A DNA stretch of 64,000 bases from Bolinopsis microptera (lineage: Eukaryota > Ctenophora > Tentaculata > Lobata > Bolinopsidae). The position numbers and the translations under genes are program-made. How positions within the stretch are numbered: the first letter of the stretch is position 1; the number at the start of each line of letters is the position of its first letter. The stretch spans positions 310,001 to 374,000 of the forward strand of contig NC_087082.1 in NCBI RefSeq assembly GCF_026151205.1. The letters run 5' to 3'. Shown piece by piece: positions 1 through 11,451 of this stretch. The notes under the pieces were generated by a model. It made no database searches. It worked only from the letters and a program-made list of their open reading frames with translations, and was not told where the DNA came from.

Positions 1-511
1 TAGGACATGTTGATAACGTGTAAGACAATTATCTACAGCCGACTTGACTGCATGAAGTTTGATCTTTCAGGCTTCCCTTCTGATGTTTACTTTTTATTTA
101 GCTCCTCTCTTGTTTTGGGAGTGGGATTAGTGTAAACCTTACTCTTAAGGTACCCCTGTATATATATTAAAGTCATTATTGTAACGGTATATTAGAACCA
201 GACAGAAACAAAGTTTGAAGGGCCTGAACGGAACCCCTCGGTTTCAGTTCCTTGTTTAACACTGCCGTACAGCAAGGACATTCACCGAGTTCGCCAAGGA
301 TGGGCACATAGCTCACTCCACAAGATGCTCCGTCAAATGTTGCTTTTATACCGAGAATCTACAGGAAATATTTCCTTGTAGGTTTTAGAGGGTGATCTGT
401 GAACAGATAATTACCTCATTCCCAACTTATAGGAATTAGAATTCCTATACTATCCCAACGAGCTACACCAAGCATAGCTTAGACGAGAACAACCGGCTTG
501 CGTGGGGGAGA
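1..511. other. Unassigned non-repetitive sequence
   Basis: I see no coding similarity, RNA gene or transposon end here. The sequence is mixed in composition and reading frames are short and unconvincing on both strands. Confidence 0.4.
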
Positions 512-570
512 AGTATAGTGTATAGTGTATAGTGTATAGTGTATAGTGTATGGTGTATAGTGTATAGTAT
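512..570. repeat. 7 bp microsatellite (TATAGTG)n
   Basis: The unit TATAGTG is repeated about eight times with one TATGGTG variant. It stands alone between two unassigned stretches. Confidence 0.9.
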
Positions 571-1259
571 GTATAGGGGAGAAGGCATACATCTATGTTC
601 GGGAGCTTTTCGATCGCAAAATTAATGTGATGGAATTATTATGTATTTGAATGTGATTTAACTGCAACCTTTCTGCTGAATTTGTGCAGCCATTCTGCTC
701 CCGACCATGGATATAAAGCAGTATTCCACATTATACTAATAAACCCACGGGTTACATAATAATATGATAATATATTGCGTTTATAAATATAACTCAACCA
801 TTCTAAAAGTAAAGTATTACTTTCAGACACACAGTATTACTAAGATAAGACACACTGCGCACACTGTCTCAACTCACACTCACCAGTTTCGTCTGTGACG
901 ATATATCGGACATGCGCATCTGACCGCCTTCCTCTAAACTCACCGACAAGCAGGAAATGCGCGCCCCTCATTCTGCACGTGCATTCAGCTTACCCCACGC
1001 GTGCAACAGACAAATACACTCCGCAAACACACGTTACGTTCAGTTACTCTGCACGTGCAATGTTCAGAGTAATGATTGAACACAAGTAGGGGCCACCCAT
1101 TTTTATTCTAGATCAGGTATAAAATGTTAAACATCAAACTAATGAAAATGAGAAACTCGATTTCAAACGCAACAGAAAACTGTGGGTAAAATAGATTTCC
1201 TCCCAGAAAGCCCCCACAAACATATTTATAACATCCATCCAGGGAGAGAACAAAATATT
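571..1259. other. Unassigned sequence before the LINE remnant
   Basis: Short open frames at 639-830 (minus) and 895-1089 (plus) show no domain or motif I recognise and are probably chance. The 5' part of the LINE that follows may begin somewhere in the last 150 bases, but no clear boundary is visible. Confidence 0.35.
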
Positions 1260-2253
1260 CATCTCTCACCTCTTTCTCCGCGACCATCCTGGAGGGGAAT
1301 GGGGTAAGAATAGTCGACGCATCACAGAGGCAATCAGAAATCTTAAAGGTGACAATGAAAAAGCTGATTTCTGGATGAGATCAAGGGAAAACAGAAACAA
1401 CAACTTCTACCCGGGGGATCGGATATCCCACACGACTATTTGTTTGTCCCAGATCAACATCATCTAAATGATAGAGGTATCAGAGTAATCATGTGGATCG
1501 CAAAACCTCTTGATCCTTAATGGACGTACCATCGGTGACTCTGCTGGAAAATACACATGCTACATCAATATTCTTTCTTCACCGTGTCAAGAGCCTCTCA
1601 GTGGGTGAGCACACTCTGTTCTCCGACCACAATCCAGTCTTTCTCAGCCTTTGGCATCGACGCAGGGCCCCTCAAAGGAATAGTCGAGCTCCAGTATTAA
1701 CAAGGAAGCTCCCTTTTGATACAAGATCACAGAAAACGGTTTAGCCAACTTCAAAAAATCATTTGAACAGCCTGAGTTCATTCAAAGAATCTCCCATCTG
1801 ACCAAAGATGTCGAATCCACTCCAAAAACCCACGAGGCAGTTGAAGCACTGCACTGAGTAGGCAAATTACAGAACTCATAAAATATGATGTCGCTAAAAA
1901 AAGAGCTCGATATCTCTAAACAGACCAAGAATCCAAAACTTAAGTTCGACTCATGGTTTGACGGCAAGTGTCATACTGCACGACGCTTTTTCAAACAGTC
2001 AATAAAAATTGTCGAAAATAATCCTGATAACCAAAGGATCAAAACACAGCATCATGCCAACTCTGAGGATATCGAAAGATTTTCAATAAGAAAAGGGATG
2101 ACTTCTTCAATAGTCTTAACAAGGATATCAAAAACAGTAAAACTAAATCCTGGAGAGATTTCAAGAAGCTTATGAGCTACAAGAAGGAAGAAGTCCAAAC
2201 TGAAACGGAGCAACTCAACTCCTTCCATCAGTTCTACTCTGAGCTATATTATG
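1260..2253 (+). pseudogene. LINE remnant: APE-type endonuclease and linker
   Basis: This is the 5' coding part of a non-LTR retrotransposon of the apurinic-endonuclease type, which nicks target DNA to prime reverse transcription. Around 1500-1560 one frame reads NLLILNGRTIGDSAGKYTCY, typical of the middle of this endonuclease in LINEs. Around 1580-1660 another frame reads VKSLSVGEHTLFSDHNPVFL, with the catalytic SDH motif near the domain's end. The stretch between the two is shorter than usual and several stops and frame changes interrupt it, so the enzyme is dead. From about 1890 to 2253 a lysine-rich linker follows (NPKLKFDSWFDGKCHTARR, later QFYSELYYDNHP), as expected just before the reverse transcriptase. 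The clade (L2, CR1 or Jockey-like) cannot be fixed by eye. Confidence 0.7.
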
Positions 2254-2291
2254 ACAATCATCCAACGCCATAATATAGCTCAGAGTAGAAC
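2231..2291. repeat. Perfect inverted repeat at the LINE-SINE junction
   Basis: Positions 2231-2253 are the exact reverse complement of 2269-2291 (23 bp arms, 15 nt loop). The left arm is LINE coding sequence (reading FYSELYY). The right arm is the start of the inserted SINE and reads like a tRNA D-arm (TAGCTCAGAGTAGAAC). Confidence 0.95.
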
Positions 2292-2605
2292 GCCAGCTTT
2301 GTAATCGTGAGGTTGCGAGTTCGAATCCCGCTGTCTGCCTGGTCGTGGGGTGAGCGTCGTTGACGTTCAGCTAAGGATCCTGAGTGGTCTATGCAGCCCC
2401 CCGGTCTACTCAGCCGAATACTCGAGAAATCGGGTGTGAGGGTTAAATGAGGAGCTACCCATTGCAGCAATGTCTCGGGCGAAGAAAGTATGGTACACAC
2501 TACCTTAACCGTCACTGGCCAAATGAATCCTTCGGCTTCCTGTAATTGGCTGGTTACAATTGTAATACTCCGAAGTAAAATGAGTGTGAGATTTATTAAA
2601 AAAAA
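2269..2605 (+). mobile_element. tRNA-derived SINE inserted in the LINE
   Basis: The first 70 bases resemble a tRNA: an A-box-like TAGCTCAGAGTAGAACG, an anticodon-loop-like CTTTGTAAT that would give anticodon TGT (threonine), and a B box GGTTGCGAGTTCGAATCCC. These are internal RNA polymerase III promoter elements. A body of about 270 bases follows and ends in an A-run at 2598-2605. It interrupts the LINE between the endonuclease linker and the reverse transcriptase. A SINE depends on the machinery of a partner LINE; which one is unknown. The 3' part from 2371 is repeated at 4502-4736 by the tandem duplication. Confidence 0.7.
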
Positions 2606-5600
2606 CCGTAGACACCCTCACTAAAAGAGCTCTCCTCGAAGAAGCCCACGCCCTATCCGAGGGATCTGCTCCTAATGAGTCACTGAACAGCCCATTTACA
2701 TTGGATGAGCTGATCGCTGCGCTAGGCGACCTCAAATCAGAGCATCTTCTTTATCATCAGCAACGAAATGCTCCGGCGCAGGGTCTGAGCGTAAATTTGA
2801 GGTCGCTCCTTCTCAAACTCTTCAATTTGTGCCTGGAGACAGGAGTTTACCTCTGGAAAAAAAGTGTGATCACACCAATAGACAAAAAAGGGTGCATCAG
2901 GAACCCTGACAACTATAGAGCAATAGCAGTTTGTAGCTGTATCGGAAAACTGCTCTCTGCGATGCTGCTATCTCGGCTTGTTACTCACCGCCAAATTTCT
3001 CATCCTGATCCACCTAACGAAGCAGGTTTTACCAAAGGAAGCTTATGCAACGATCATATATTTACGCTGATGTCTACCATTGAAAAGTACAAGAAGTTTA
3101 AGAGTAAAATCTATGCAGTCTTCATTCTTTCGAGTCTGCATACAAGCCCTTATTTTCAAACTAGCCTGCTTTGGCGTCAATGGTGGCTACTACGACATCA
3201 CCAAAGATATGTACAGCAAATCAGAGAGTCATATCAAGATGAATGGTAAAATCAGTGAGGCATTCAATATCCTCAAAGGGACTGAACAAAGACACCCACT
3301 TAGCCCCGAGTTTTTCAAAGTTTACCTTAAAAAGCTTTCTGACCTCCTTAACGAAGCTACTGCGAACTGCCCAACACTTGCTGGACTTTCAGTGACTCAC
3401 CTAGGGTGGGCTGATGATCTAGTTATACTTGCCCTAGATCCTGAGTCCCTCCAAAAGTTGCTTACGATTATTGGGAACTACTGTAACGAATGGGGTCTGG
3501 AAATCAACATATCCATTCATGGTCTTCAACGCTAAAGGACCAGACATTCCAAACTGGCGTCCTTCCATTCACGACAGAGATATCGAGATCATGCTCTCCA
3601 GCTACTGCTATCTTGGAATTATTATAAGCAGCACAGGGAAATTTCGGCAAGCAATTGACTCTCTCTACCGTAAAGGACTTGGAGCTTACTTCAGCTTGAG
3701 AAGCACTTTAGACCGGAGATTCGTTGATGCATCCTGCATCAACAAATTATTTAAGACCCTTGTTAAGCCAATTCTACTTTACGGCTGTCAAGTTTGGGCC
3801 CCGGTTCTACCCACCGTCAGTAAGGTCCTTTCTAGCTTCAGCAAGTTTCACAATCTTGATCATGCGGTCTCTCACATCGCTAAACAGCAACTTGAGCAAG
3901 TGCCCCTACAACACCTGAAATACCTTCTTGGTATAAACAGAAGGGCAGTCGATGCTACAGCCTGGGGAGAAACTGGCTCATACCCAATTATTGAAATGTT
4001 GAAACTGAGTACTAAATATTTCAAAAGAGTTATGAGCCTCCCCTCTACACAACTAGTCAAAGCTGCAATGACTGAGCAGATTGACCTCAAATTGTCATGG
4101 TTTGTAGGCATCGAATCAGTCATTAAGTCATTCAACAACATCGACCTTCTTGAAAGGAATTCATCATCGCTGTTGAAAGAAACCTTCCTCGCGGACTCCT
4201 GCAGTCCTAAATTAATCACAGAGAACCTGCAAAAACAGTTCCGCGATTCCTGGGGTTCTCTTGTGAAAGATTCTAGAAAGCTATCATTCTACAGTGACAA
4301 AACAGAATTTGCATGGGAGCCCTATCTAATCCACGCTAGGTCTTTCCAGGACAGAAGGGCAACCACAAAGATTCGGTCCAGTTCTCATCACCTTATAATT
4401 GAAAGGGGGAGACAAAACTCCACTTGAAGAAAGGACCTGCAAGTAGCAACTATTGCGAGCTGAACACCAACCAGCTATTCATCGAGGACGAGAATCATAT
4501 GCTAAGGATCCTGAGTGGTCTATGCAGCCCCCCGGTCTACTCAGCCGAATACTCGAGAAATCGGGTGTGAGGGTTAAATGAGGAGCTACCCATTGCAGCA
4601 ATGTCTCGGGCGAAGAAAGTATGGTACACACTACCTTAACCGTCACTGGCCAAATGAATCCTTCGGCTTCCTGTAATTGGCTGGTTACAATTGTAATACT
4701 CCGAAGTAAAATGAGTGTGAGATTTATTTAAAAAAACCGTAGACACCCTCACTAAAAGAGCTCTCCTCGAAGAAGCCCACGCCCTATCCGAGGGATCTGC
4801 TCCTAATGAGTCACTGAACAGCCCATTTACATTGGATGAGCTGATCGCTGCGCTAGGCGACCTCAAATCAGAGCATCTTCTTTATCATCAGCAACGAAAT
4901 GCTCCGGCGCAGGGTCTGAGCGTAAATTTGAGGTCGCTCCTTCTCAAACTCTTCAATTTGTGCCTGGAGACAGGAGTTTACCTCTGGAAAAAAAGTGTGA
5001 TCACACCAATAGACAAAAAAGGGTGCATCAGGAACCCTGACAACTATAGAGCAATAGCAGTTTGTAGCTGTATCGGAAAACTGCTCTCTGCGATGCTGCT
5101 ATCTCGGCTTGTTACTCACCGCCAAATTTCTCATCCTGATCCACCTAACGAAGCAGGTTTTACCAAAGGAAGCTTATGCAACGATCATATATTTACGCTG
5201 ATGTCTACCATTGAAAAGTACAAGAAGTTTAAGAGTAAAATCTATGCAGTCTTCATTCTTTCGAGTCTGCATACAAGCCCTTATTTTCAAACTAGCCTGC
5301 TTTGGCGTCAATGGTGGCTACTACGACATCACCAAAGATATGTACAGCAAATCAGAGAGTCATATCAAGATGAATGGTAAAATCAGTGAGGCATTCAATA
5401 TCCTCAAAGGGACTGAACAAAGACACCCACTTAGCCCCGAGTTTTTCAAAGTTTACCTTAAAAAGCTTTCTGACCTCCTTAACGAAGCTACTGCGAACTG
5501 CCCAACACTTGCTGGACTTTCAGTGACTCACCTAGGGTGGGCTGATGATCTAGTTATACTTGCCCTAGATCCTGAGTCCCTCCAAAAGTTGCTTACGATT

Positions 5601-6632
5601 ATTGGGAACTACTGTAACGAATGGGGTCTGGAAATCAACATATCCATTCATGGTCTTCAACGCTAAAGGACCAGACATTCCAAACTGGCGTCCTTCCATT
5701 CACGACAGAGATATCGAGATCATGCTCTCCAGCTACTGCTATCTTGGAATTATTATAAGCAGCACAGGGAAATTTCGGCAAGCAATTGACTCTCTCTACC
5801 GTAAAGGACTTGGAGCTTACTTCAGCTTGAGAAGCACTTTAGACCGGAGATTCGTTGATGCATCCTGCATCAACAAATTATTTAAGACCCTTGTTAAGCC
5901 AATTCTACTTTACGGCTGTCAAGTTTGGGCCCCGGTTCTACCCACCGTCAGTAAGGTCCTTTCTAGCTTCAGCAAGTTTCACAATCTTGATCATGCGGTC
6001 TCTCACATCGCTAAACAGCAACTTGAGCAAGTGCCCCTACAACACCTGAAATACCTTCTTGGTATAAACAGAAGGGCAGTCGATGCTACAGCCTGGGGAG
6101 AAACTGGCTCATACCCAATTATTGAAATGTTGAAACTGAGTACTAAATATTTCAAAAGAGTTATGAGCCTCCCCTCTACACAACTAGTCAAAGCTGCAAT
6201 GACTGAGCAGATTGACCTCAAATTGTCATGGTTTGTAGGCATCGAATCAGTCATTAAGTCATTCAACAACATCGACCTTCTTGAAAGGAATTCATCATCG
6301 CTGTTGAAAGAAACCTTCCTCGCGGACTCCTGCAGTCCTAAATTAATCACAGAGAACCTGCAAAAACAGTTCCGCGATTCCTGGGGTTCTCTTGTGAAAG
6401 ATTCTAGAAAGCTATCATTCTACAGTGACAAAACAGAATTTGCATGGGAGCCCTATCTAATCCACGCTAGGTCTTTCCAGGACAGAAGGGCAACCACAAA
6501 GATTCGGTCCAGTTCTCATCACCTTATAATTGAAAGGGGGAGACAAAACTCCACTTGAAGAAAGGACCTGCAAGTAGCAACTATTGCGAGCTGAACACCA
6601 ACCAGCTATTCATCGAGGACGAGAATCATATG
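2371..6632. repeat. Tandem duplication, 2131 bp unit, two copies
   Basis: Copy 1 is 2371-4501 and copy 2 is 4502-6632. The only difference I noticed is one substitution, 2598 A versus 4729 T. The left breakpoint lies inside the SINE and the right one inside the LINE C-terminal coding region, with 3 bp (GCT) of shared sequence at the junction. All disabling mutations are shared, so the copy was made after the LINE had died. Confidence 0.95.
2607..4501 (+). pseudogene. LINE reverse transcriptase, copy 1 (dead, truncated)
   Basis: This is the reverse transcriptase part of the same LINE. Frame 1 (2701-3249) carries the finger motifs: KKSVITPIDKKG, NPDNYRAIAVCS and EAGFTKGSLCNDHIF. Near 3115-3145 the reading jumps from AVFI to FRVCIQAL, so the motif A segment with its catalytic aspartate is deleted. 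Frame 2 (3080-3535) has a degraded motif B (EQRHPLSP in place of the usual QGxPLSP) and an intact motif C, WADDL. A frame change near 3500 leads to frame 3 (3471-4427), which covers the thumb and C-terminal region (LLYGCQVWAPV, YLLGINRRAVDATAWGETG). This copy breaks off at 4501, where copy 2 begins. It cannot encode an active enzyme. Confidence 0.85.
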
Positions 6633-6872
6633 CTCCATTTCTGCCCCCTAGGGAAAAATCCAAGGGACAAATTTCAAAATCTCAGTGGAAATCTACTCAA
6701 CAATGTCGGTAATGGTAGCTTCAATCTTGCCTCCACGTTCATGTCGCAGCCCGATCGCAAGGATAATCTCAGTGATGAGGACGTAAGTTTGATCAAACTC
6801 TCGACCAGCACCATTAACAAGATCTACAGACTAACCCTCAACTTCAAAGACAGTCTGAAAGCAGATAACTAG
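4502..6872 (+). pseudogene. LINE reverse transcriptase, copy 2, with true C-terminus
   Basis: This repeats copy 1 with the same deletion of motif A, degraded motif B, intact WADDL and the same two frame changes. It starts with the 3' two thirds of the SINE (4502-4736). Unlike copy 1 it runs on past the duplication end: a third frame change near 6555 opens 6555-6872, which encodes the LINE's last 100 or so residues (CELNTNQLFIEDENHMLHFC, ending SLKADN stop). The C/H spacing (H-x2-H-F-C) resembles the short zinc-knuckle-like tail common in this LINE group. The element is inactive. Confidence 0.85.
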
Positions 6873-7140
6873 TTTCCTTTTTCAGTATTTTATTCATCTT
6901 TTTTCTTTTTTTCTTTTTCCTGTCCTCTCTTTTTCTCCTCCCAGCTTTGAATCTGTGATGGATGTGATGGAAAGCTTGCAGTCACTTTTATCCCTACATG
7001 GGCTCCCGACCGTGCATCCATGTAGGAGCTGTGGGGCCTTCCGAGTGATAGGGTTACAGTGACTGCTAGTAGAGAAAATATGAAGGTTCCACCAGTAGAC
7101 ATAAGTATCGAAAGCAGGGCATTGGCTCCGAGGCGGGGTA
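6873..7140 (+). other. Probable LINE 3' UTR
   Basis: After the stop at about 6870 comes a T/C-rich stretch and then a short hairpin around CTACATGG ... CCATGTAG (about 6993-7024). Position and orientation suggest the 3' untranslated part of the LINE. No poly(A) tail or target-site duplication is visible, so the 3' boundary is uncertain. Confidence 0.45.
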
Positions 7141-8449
7141 TCCGTGAGAATCCTGGTCGTAATCAGCTCTGTTTCAGTGTATCCTGATGCCTGAAATCTC
7201 GGACACGGGACACTGCCTACGTACGGGGTAGTCAGCCACGGATGGTTTTGTCTATGAGTTTAACTAGTAACTAGATTCCCGTACTGTAGTGCGATTATCA
7301 TCAGTTAGAGGCTGTAACAGTACCCCCCCCCCCCCTAGTTACTGTCTTACTCTCGACTTTACCTCCACAGTTCACCACGGTACCTAACTTGAAGGCCTCC
7401 TGCCGGGCAACACCGGCTCTCAGACACTGGCTAACTTACCGCGCAAGGCTTAGTTTCTGTGTCTTTTCCGTGGCCGTTTTGTGCCGCCCTCTCTGCTGTT
7501 TTCACGTTTGCGCTCACCCACTCCTCAGTCGGATGTTCATTTGACAGAGTTACTGGCTGGCACTCACAACATTTTCTCACTCACCATCACTGCCAAATCA
7601 AAATAATGCAATCAACATCACTATACACCCACGATCATAATATGATCAAAACACAAAGCTTTGAAATATAATTTTTCTATTTGAGATTTGAATAACATTA
7701 CTGTAATGTTCCAAATTATATTTTAAATGTTAAAAAAAAAGAAATGAGTAATAGCAAACTTATCATAGCGATTATAAAACATCGAGGCAGTATTTTCATT
7801 ATCATCAAGACATTCAGAGCAATTTCAGAATCTTAAAGTTTCTTCAGAACATTAACGTAGTCGCTCATCAGAAACTCATCAGTTTATTGAACTCTACCAG
7901 AATACTTATTTATCTGTTGCCTGCTTCCTAGTGTGGTGGTAGTGTGGTATCCTAGTGAGTAGTGACCACCTCTTATACCTGTGTACCTAGTGTAGCCTTA
8001 GTTCCCTCTTCTGATGAGCTAAATCTACCGACTGTACGGCTCAAGATGGACTCTGTTCTGGAGAAACTCTCAGATCTTAAGTTTAAGTAACGTTGCTATC
8101 ACAAATTAAAATAAAACTTCATGTAACGCCTGGGAACACAATTCTGCGCAGAAATTTACGCTTAACGCTCGGTGAAAAGTTCCAGCTTCCAGAGTCTAAG
8201 TTCGAATTAACTCGATAAAATAAAAAGAAATATCAGTAAAAGAAATCTATTATGTACACAAAGATACAGTAGAGCAAAGTACAATAGAGTAGAGTCACAT
8301 ACATAGCATACGATACATAGCAACTCACTGTACAACCCACGTATTGTGAAGGGTGAAAATTAGAACTAATTATCGTTAATATCTACTTATAACTATCCAC
8401 AACAAGGCTGATATGAACCGATCTCAAAACGAGAGCTGAATATCTCAAG
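7141..8449. other. Unassigned sequence
   Basis: A C-run occurs at about 7327-7341. The rest is unique-looking, moderately AT-rich sequence with only short open frames (for example 7459-7671 plus) and no recognisable motif. Confidence 0.35.
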
Positions 8450-8756
8450 CAAAGTCTAACTAAGAGGCGTGTACTACAGGAAATGTTTGCTTGTGTTTAA
8501 CAAAGTCTAACTAAGAGGCGTGTACTACAGGAAATGTTTGCTTGTGTTTAACAAAGTCTAACTAAGAGGCGTGTACTACAGGAAATGTTTGCTTGTGTTT
8601 AACAAAGTCTAACTAAGAGGCGTGTACTACAGGAAATGTTTGCTTGTGTTTAACAAAGTCTAACTAAGAGGCGTGTACTACAGGAAATGTTTGCTTGTGT
8701 TTAACAAAGTCTAACTAAGAGGCGTGTACTACAGGAAATGTTTGCTTGTGTTTAAC
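8450..8756. repeat. 51 bp minisatellite, six copies
   Basis: The unit begins AAAGTCTAACTAAGAGGCGT and contains a GTACTACAGG segment. The period is 51 bp and the copies look identical, which suggests recent expansion. Confidence 0.95.
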
Positions 8757-9711
8757 AATGGCTCAATGTTAAAATTATCTTATAATTCCTTATTAGGGAC
8801 AGGCACCTGATTATACACAGGTAACCACTGATTCTAACATCGCTAATTAGTAATTACCTAATCAATTACCACAAACATTCACACTACTACTGTTACCACG
8901 GAAACTGCTCACAGTAGAAACCAAGAGAAACAAAGTGTTATATAATATAGAACGACAGTAATCGGATAGAGACAAAAAAACAGGCACTGAGCCAAAAATT
9001 AACAATAAACACCAGCAACTACTACTGTAACTAGCAAGTTTAGTTTTTCTCCCTTGCCTCAAAATTATAACTTCCGATAATTAACAGGAACAAGGTTAAC
9101 CAGCGTGACAGGTGATGTGTCGCTAAATGCTATGATGTTGTGTGGTAAGCAATTAGGCATATTTACAACTACCTGATGTAACCAGGAATGACTATGTTAA
9201 CCAAGTTTATCATGGCAACCATGGCAACTCCATAGTAACCATGGCAACTCAGCTCCGTTGCCATGAACGTGCGCGCGTATTTCGCGCGCAAGGTTCAAAG
9301 TTCAAGTTTAATATTGTATCTAATAATACGTAGGTTCACACAAACTGCTGCCACAAAAATGGAAACTAACAACTATTTTGTAGGTACTTATTATAAAATA
9401 ATAACTAATAGGTACATGTTTTGTCACTTTACTAAAGATAATAAGTAAAATATGTACCTAAGCTAGACACTTACTTTGATCGATAGCTCCATCACTCCCC
9501 CAACTCTTGTCATCTTGTGTACGGGTTTTCCGTCTCTTAGCAACCGCCCTGCCAGAATAGTCTCATCAATAATCAAATAATATGGTAGTTCGTAATCATA
9601 GACCATACAAGAGATGATGCGTTACAGTGTTACACGTCGTTACAGTCGATCGTTACAGGCGTTACAGTAAAACTTTACATGAGTTACACGTTTAAACCCA
9701 TGCAGCATCCA
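8757..9711. other. Unassigned sequence with CATGGCAAC clusters
   Basis: No gene is recognised. Around 9205-9262 several CCATGGCAAC-type palindromes cluster, followed by GTGCGCGCG and TTCGCGCGCAAGG. The open frames 8862-9062 (minus) and 9263-9448 (plus) have no known features. Confidence 0.35.
9235..9248. promoter_or_regulatory. Perfect X-box-like motif (RFX site)
   Basis: GTAACCATGGCAAC fits the RFX X-box consensus GTNRCC-AT-RGYAAC exactly. RFX factors control ciliary genes in animals. No gene start is recognised next to it, so a role is only inferred, and the cluster of similar palindromes could equally be transposon-derived. Confidence 0.3.
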
Positions 9712-10107
9712 CAAACCTAACTAAATACACGCTTTATACATTACACACGCTATACACATTATACACGCTTTATGATATGTCCACAAACCTAACTAAATAC
9801 ACGCTATATACATTATACACGCTTTATGATATGTCCACAAACCTAACTAAATACACGCTATATACATTATACACGCTTTATGATATGTCCACAAACCTAA
9901 CTAAATACACGCTATATACATTATACACGCTTTATGATATGTCCACAAACCTAACTAAATACACGCTATATACATTATACACGCTTTATGATATGTCCAC
10001 AAACCTAACTAAATACACGCTATATACATTATACACGCTTTATGATATGTCCACAAACCTAACTAAATACACGCTATATACATTATACACGCTTTATGAT
10101 ATGTCCA
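9712..10107. repeat. 54 bp minisatellite, about seven copies
   Basis: The unit contains CCACAAACCTAACTAAATAC and ATTATACACGCTTTATGATA. Because 54 is a multiple of three, one frame stays open (MSTNLTKYTLYTLYTLYD repeated), but this is a property of the repeat and not evidence of a gene. The first copy is diverged. Confidence 0.95.
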
Positions 10108-10251
10108 CTCTTCCAAACTTACTTTAAATTGTTAAGTGCACTAAGCGAGGAACGCCGGAGTGACATTATTCAGCGGTTGCCATGGTGACTGACAAAATGT
10201 AACAAATGACTCGGTGTAACCTATCAGAATATAACAATATGTCAAATGTGC

Positions 10252-10312
10252 AGTAGCAGGTATAAGGTAATGTGTAGCAGGTATAAGGTAATGTGTAGCA
10301 GGTATAAGGTAA
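10252..10312. repeat. 21 bp repeat, three copies
   Basis: Three copies of GTAGCAGGTATAAGGTAATG-type units lead directly into the purine-rich 13 bp array. Confidence 0.9.
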
Positions 10313-10935
10313 GGATATACAAGGACGAGATATAAGGAGGAGATACAAAGAGGAGATATAAGGAGGAGATACAAAGAGGAGATACAAAGAGGAGATACAA
10401 GGAGGAGATACAAGGAGGAGATACAAAGAGGAGATACAAGGAGGAGATACAAGGAGGAGATACAAGGATGAGATTCAAATAGGATATACAAGGAGGAGAT
10501 ACAAGGAGGAGATACAAAGAGGAGATACAAGGAGGAGATACAAAGAGGAGATACAAAGAGGCAATACAAGGAGGAGATACAAGGAGGAGATACAAGGAGA
10601 AGATACAAGGAAGATATACAAGGAGGAGATACAAGGATGAGATTCAAATAGGATATACAAGGAGGAGATACAAGGAGGAGATAAAAAGAGGAGATACAAG
10701 GAGGAGATACAAGGAGGAGATACAAGGATGAGATTCAAATAGGATATACAAGGAGGAGATACAAGGAGGAGATACAAAGAGGAGATACAAGGAGGAGATA
10801 CAAAGAGGAGATACAAAGAGGCAATACAAAGAGGAGATACAAGGAGGAGATACAAGGAGGAGATATAAGGAGGAGATACAAATAGGATATACAAGGATGA
10901 GATACAAGGAGGAGATACAAAGAGGAGATACAAGC
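10313..10935. repeat. 13 bp purine-rich array
   Basis: The unit GAGATACAAGGAG and its variant GAGATACAAAGAG repeat through this stretch, with occasional GAGATTCAAATAGGATATAC interruptions that form a longer period. Long minus-strand frames with LYLLLVSPPCISS repeats are produced by the 39 bp triple unit. Confidence 0.9.
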
Positions 10936-10967
10936 TGTGCAAGCTGTGGATTTGTGGCACAATGCTA

Positions 10968-11249
10968 CGAGGGGGAGGAGGGAGAGAGGGGGGAGGGAGA
11001 GAGGGGGAGGAGGGAGAGAGGGGGAGAGGGAGAGAGGGGGGAGGGAGAGAGGGGGAGAGGGAGAGAGGGGGGAGGGAGAGAGGGGGAGAGGGAGAGAGGG
11101 GGGAGGGAGAGAGGGGGAGGAGGGAGAGAGGGGGGAGGGAGAGAGGGGGAGGAGGGAGAGAGGGGGGAGGGAGAGAGGGGGAGGAGGGAGGGGGAGAGGG
11201 AGAGAGGGGGAGGGAGAGAGGGGGAGAGGGAGAGAGGGGGGAGGGAGAG
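10968..11249. repeat. Purine-only tract, first block
   Basis: Nearly pure G/A on the plus strand, built from GGGAGAGAGG and GGGGGAGG variants. It has mirror symmetry of the kind that can form triplex (H-DNA) structures. Confidence 0.9.
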
Positions 11250-11251
11250 AT

Positions 11252-11416
11252 GATATACAAAGAGGAGATACAAGGAGGAGATACAAAGAGGAGATACAAA
11301 GAGGCAATACAAAGAGGAGATACAAGGAGGAGATACAAGGAGGAGATATAAGGAGGAGATACAAATAGGATATACAAGGATGAGATACAAGGAGGAGATA
11401 CAAAGAGGAGATACAA
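11252..11416. repeat. 13 bp array, second block
   Basis: The same GAGATACAAGGAG and GAGATACAAAGAG units as at 10313-10935 separate the two purine tracts. Confidence 0.9.
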
Positions 11417-11451
11417 GCTGTGCAAGCTGTGGATTTGTGGCACAATGCTAC

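Larger units (their letters stand above)
10890..11450. repeat. Higher-order duplication joining the 13 bp and GA arrays
   Basis: A segment containing GCTGTGCAAGCTGTGGATTT and GGCACAATGCTACGAGGGGG occurs at about 10932 and again at about 11415 (offset 483). It marks each switch from the 13 bp array to the GA tract. A diverged third trace (GATACAAGCTGTGGGATCTT) is at 12504. Confidence 0.85.

Noticed and set aside
2269-2340. A functional tRNA gene
   Set aside because: The acceptor stem does not pair, the D-arm is irregular and the sequence continues into a SINE body with an A-tail.
10175-10190. X-box-like GTTGCCATGGTGAC
   Set aside because: One mismatch in the conserved half-site (GTGAC for GYAAC).
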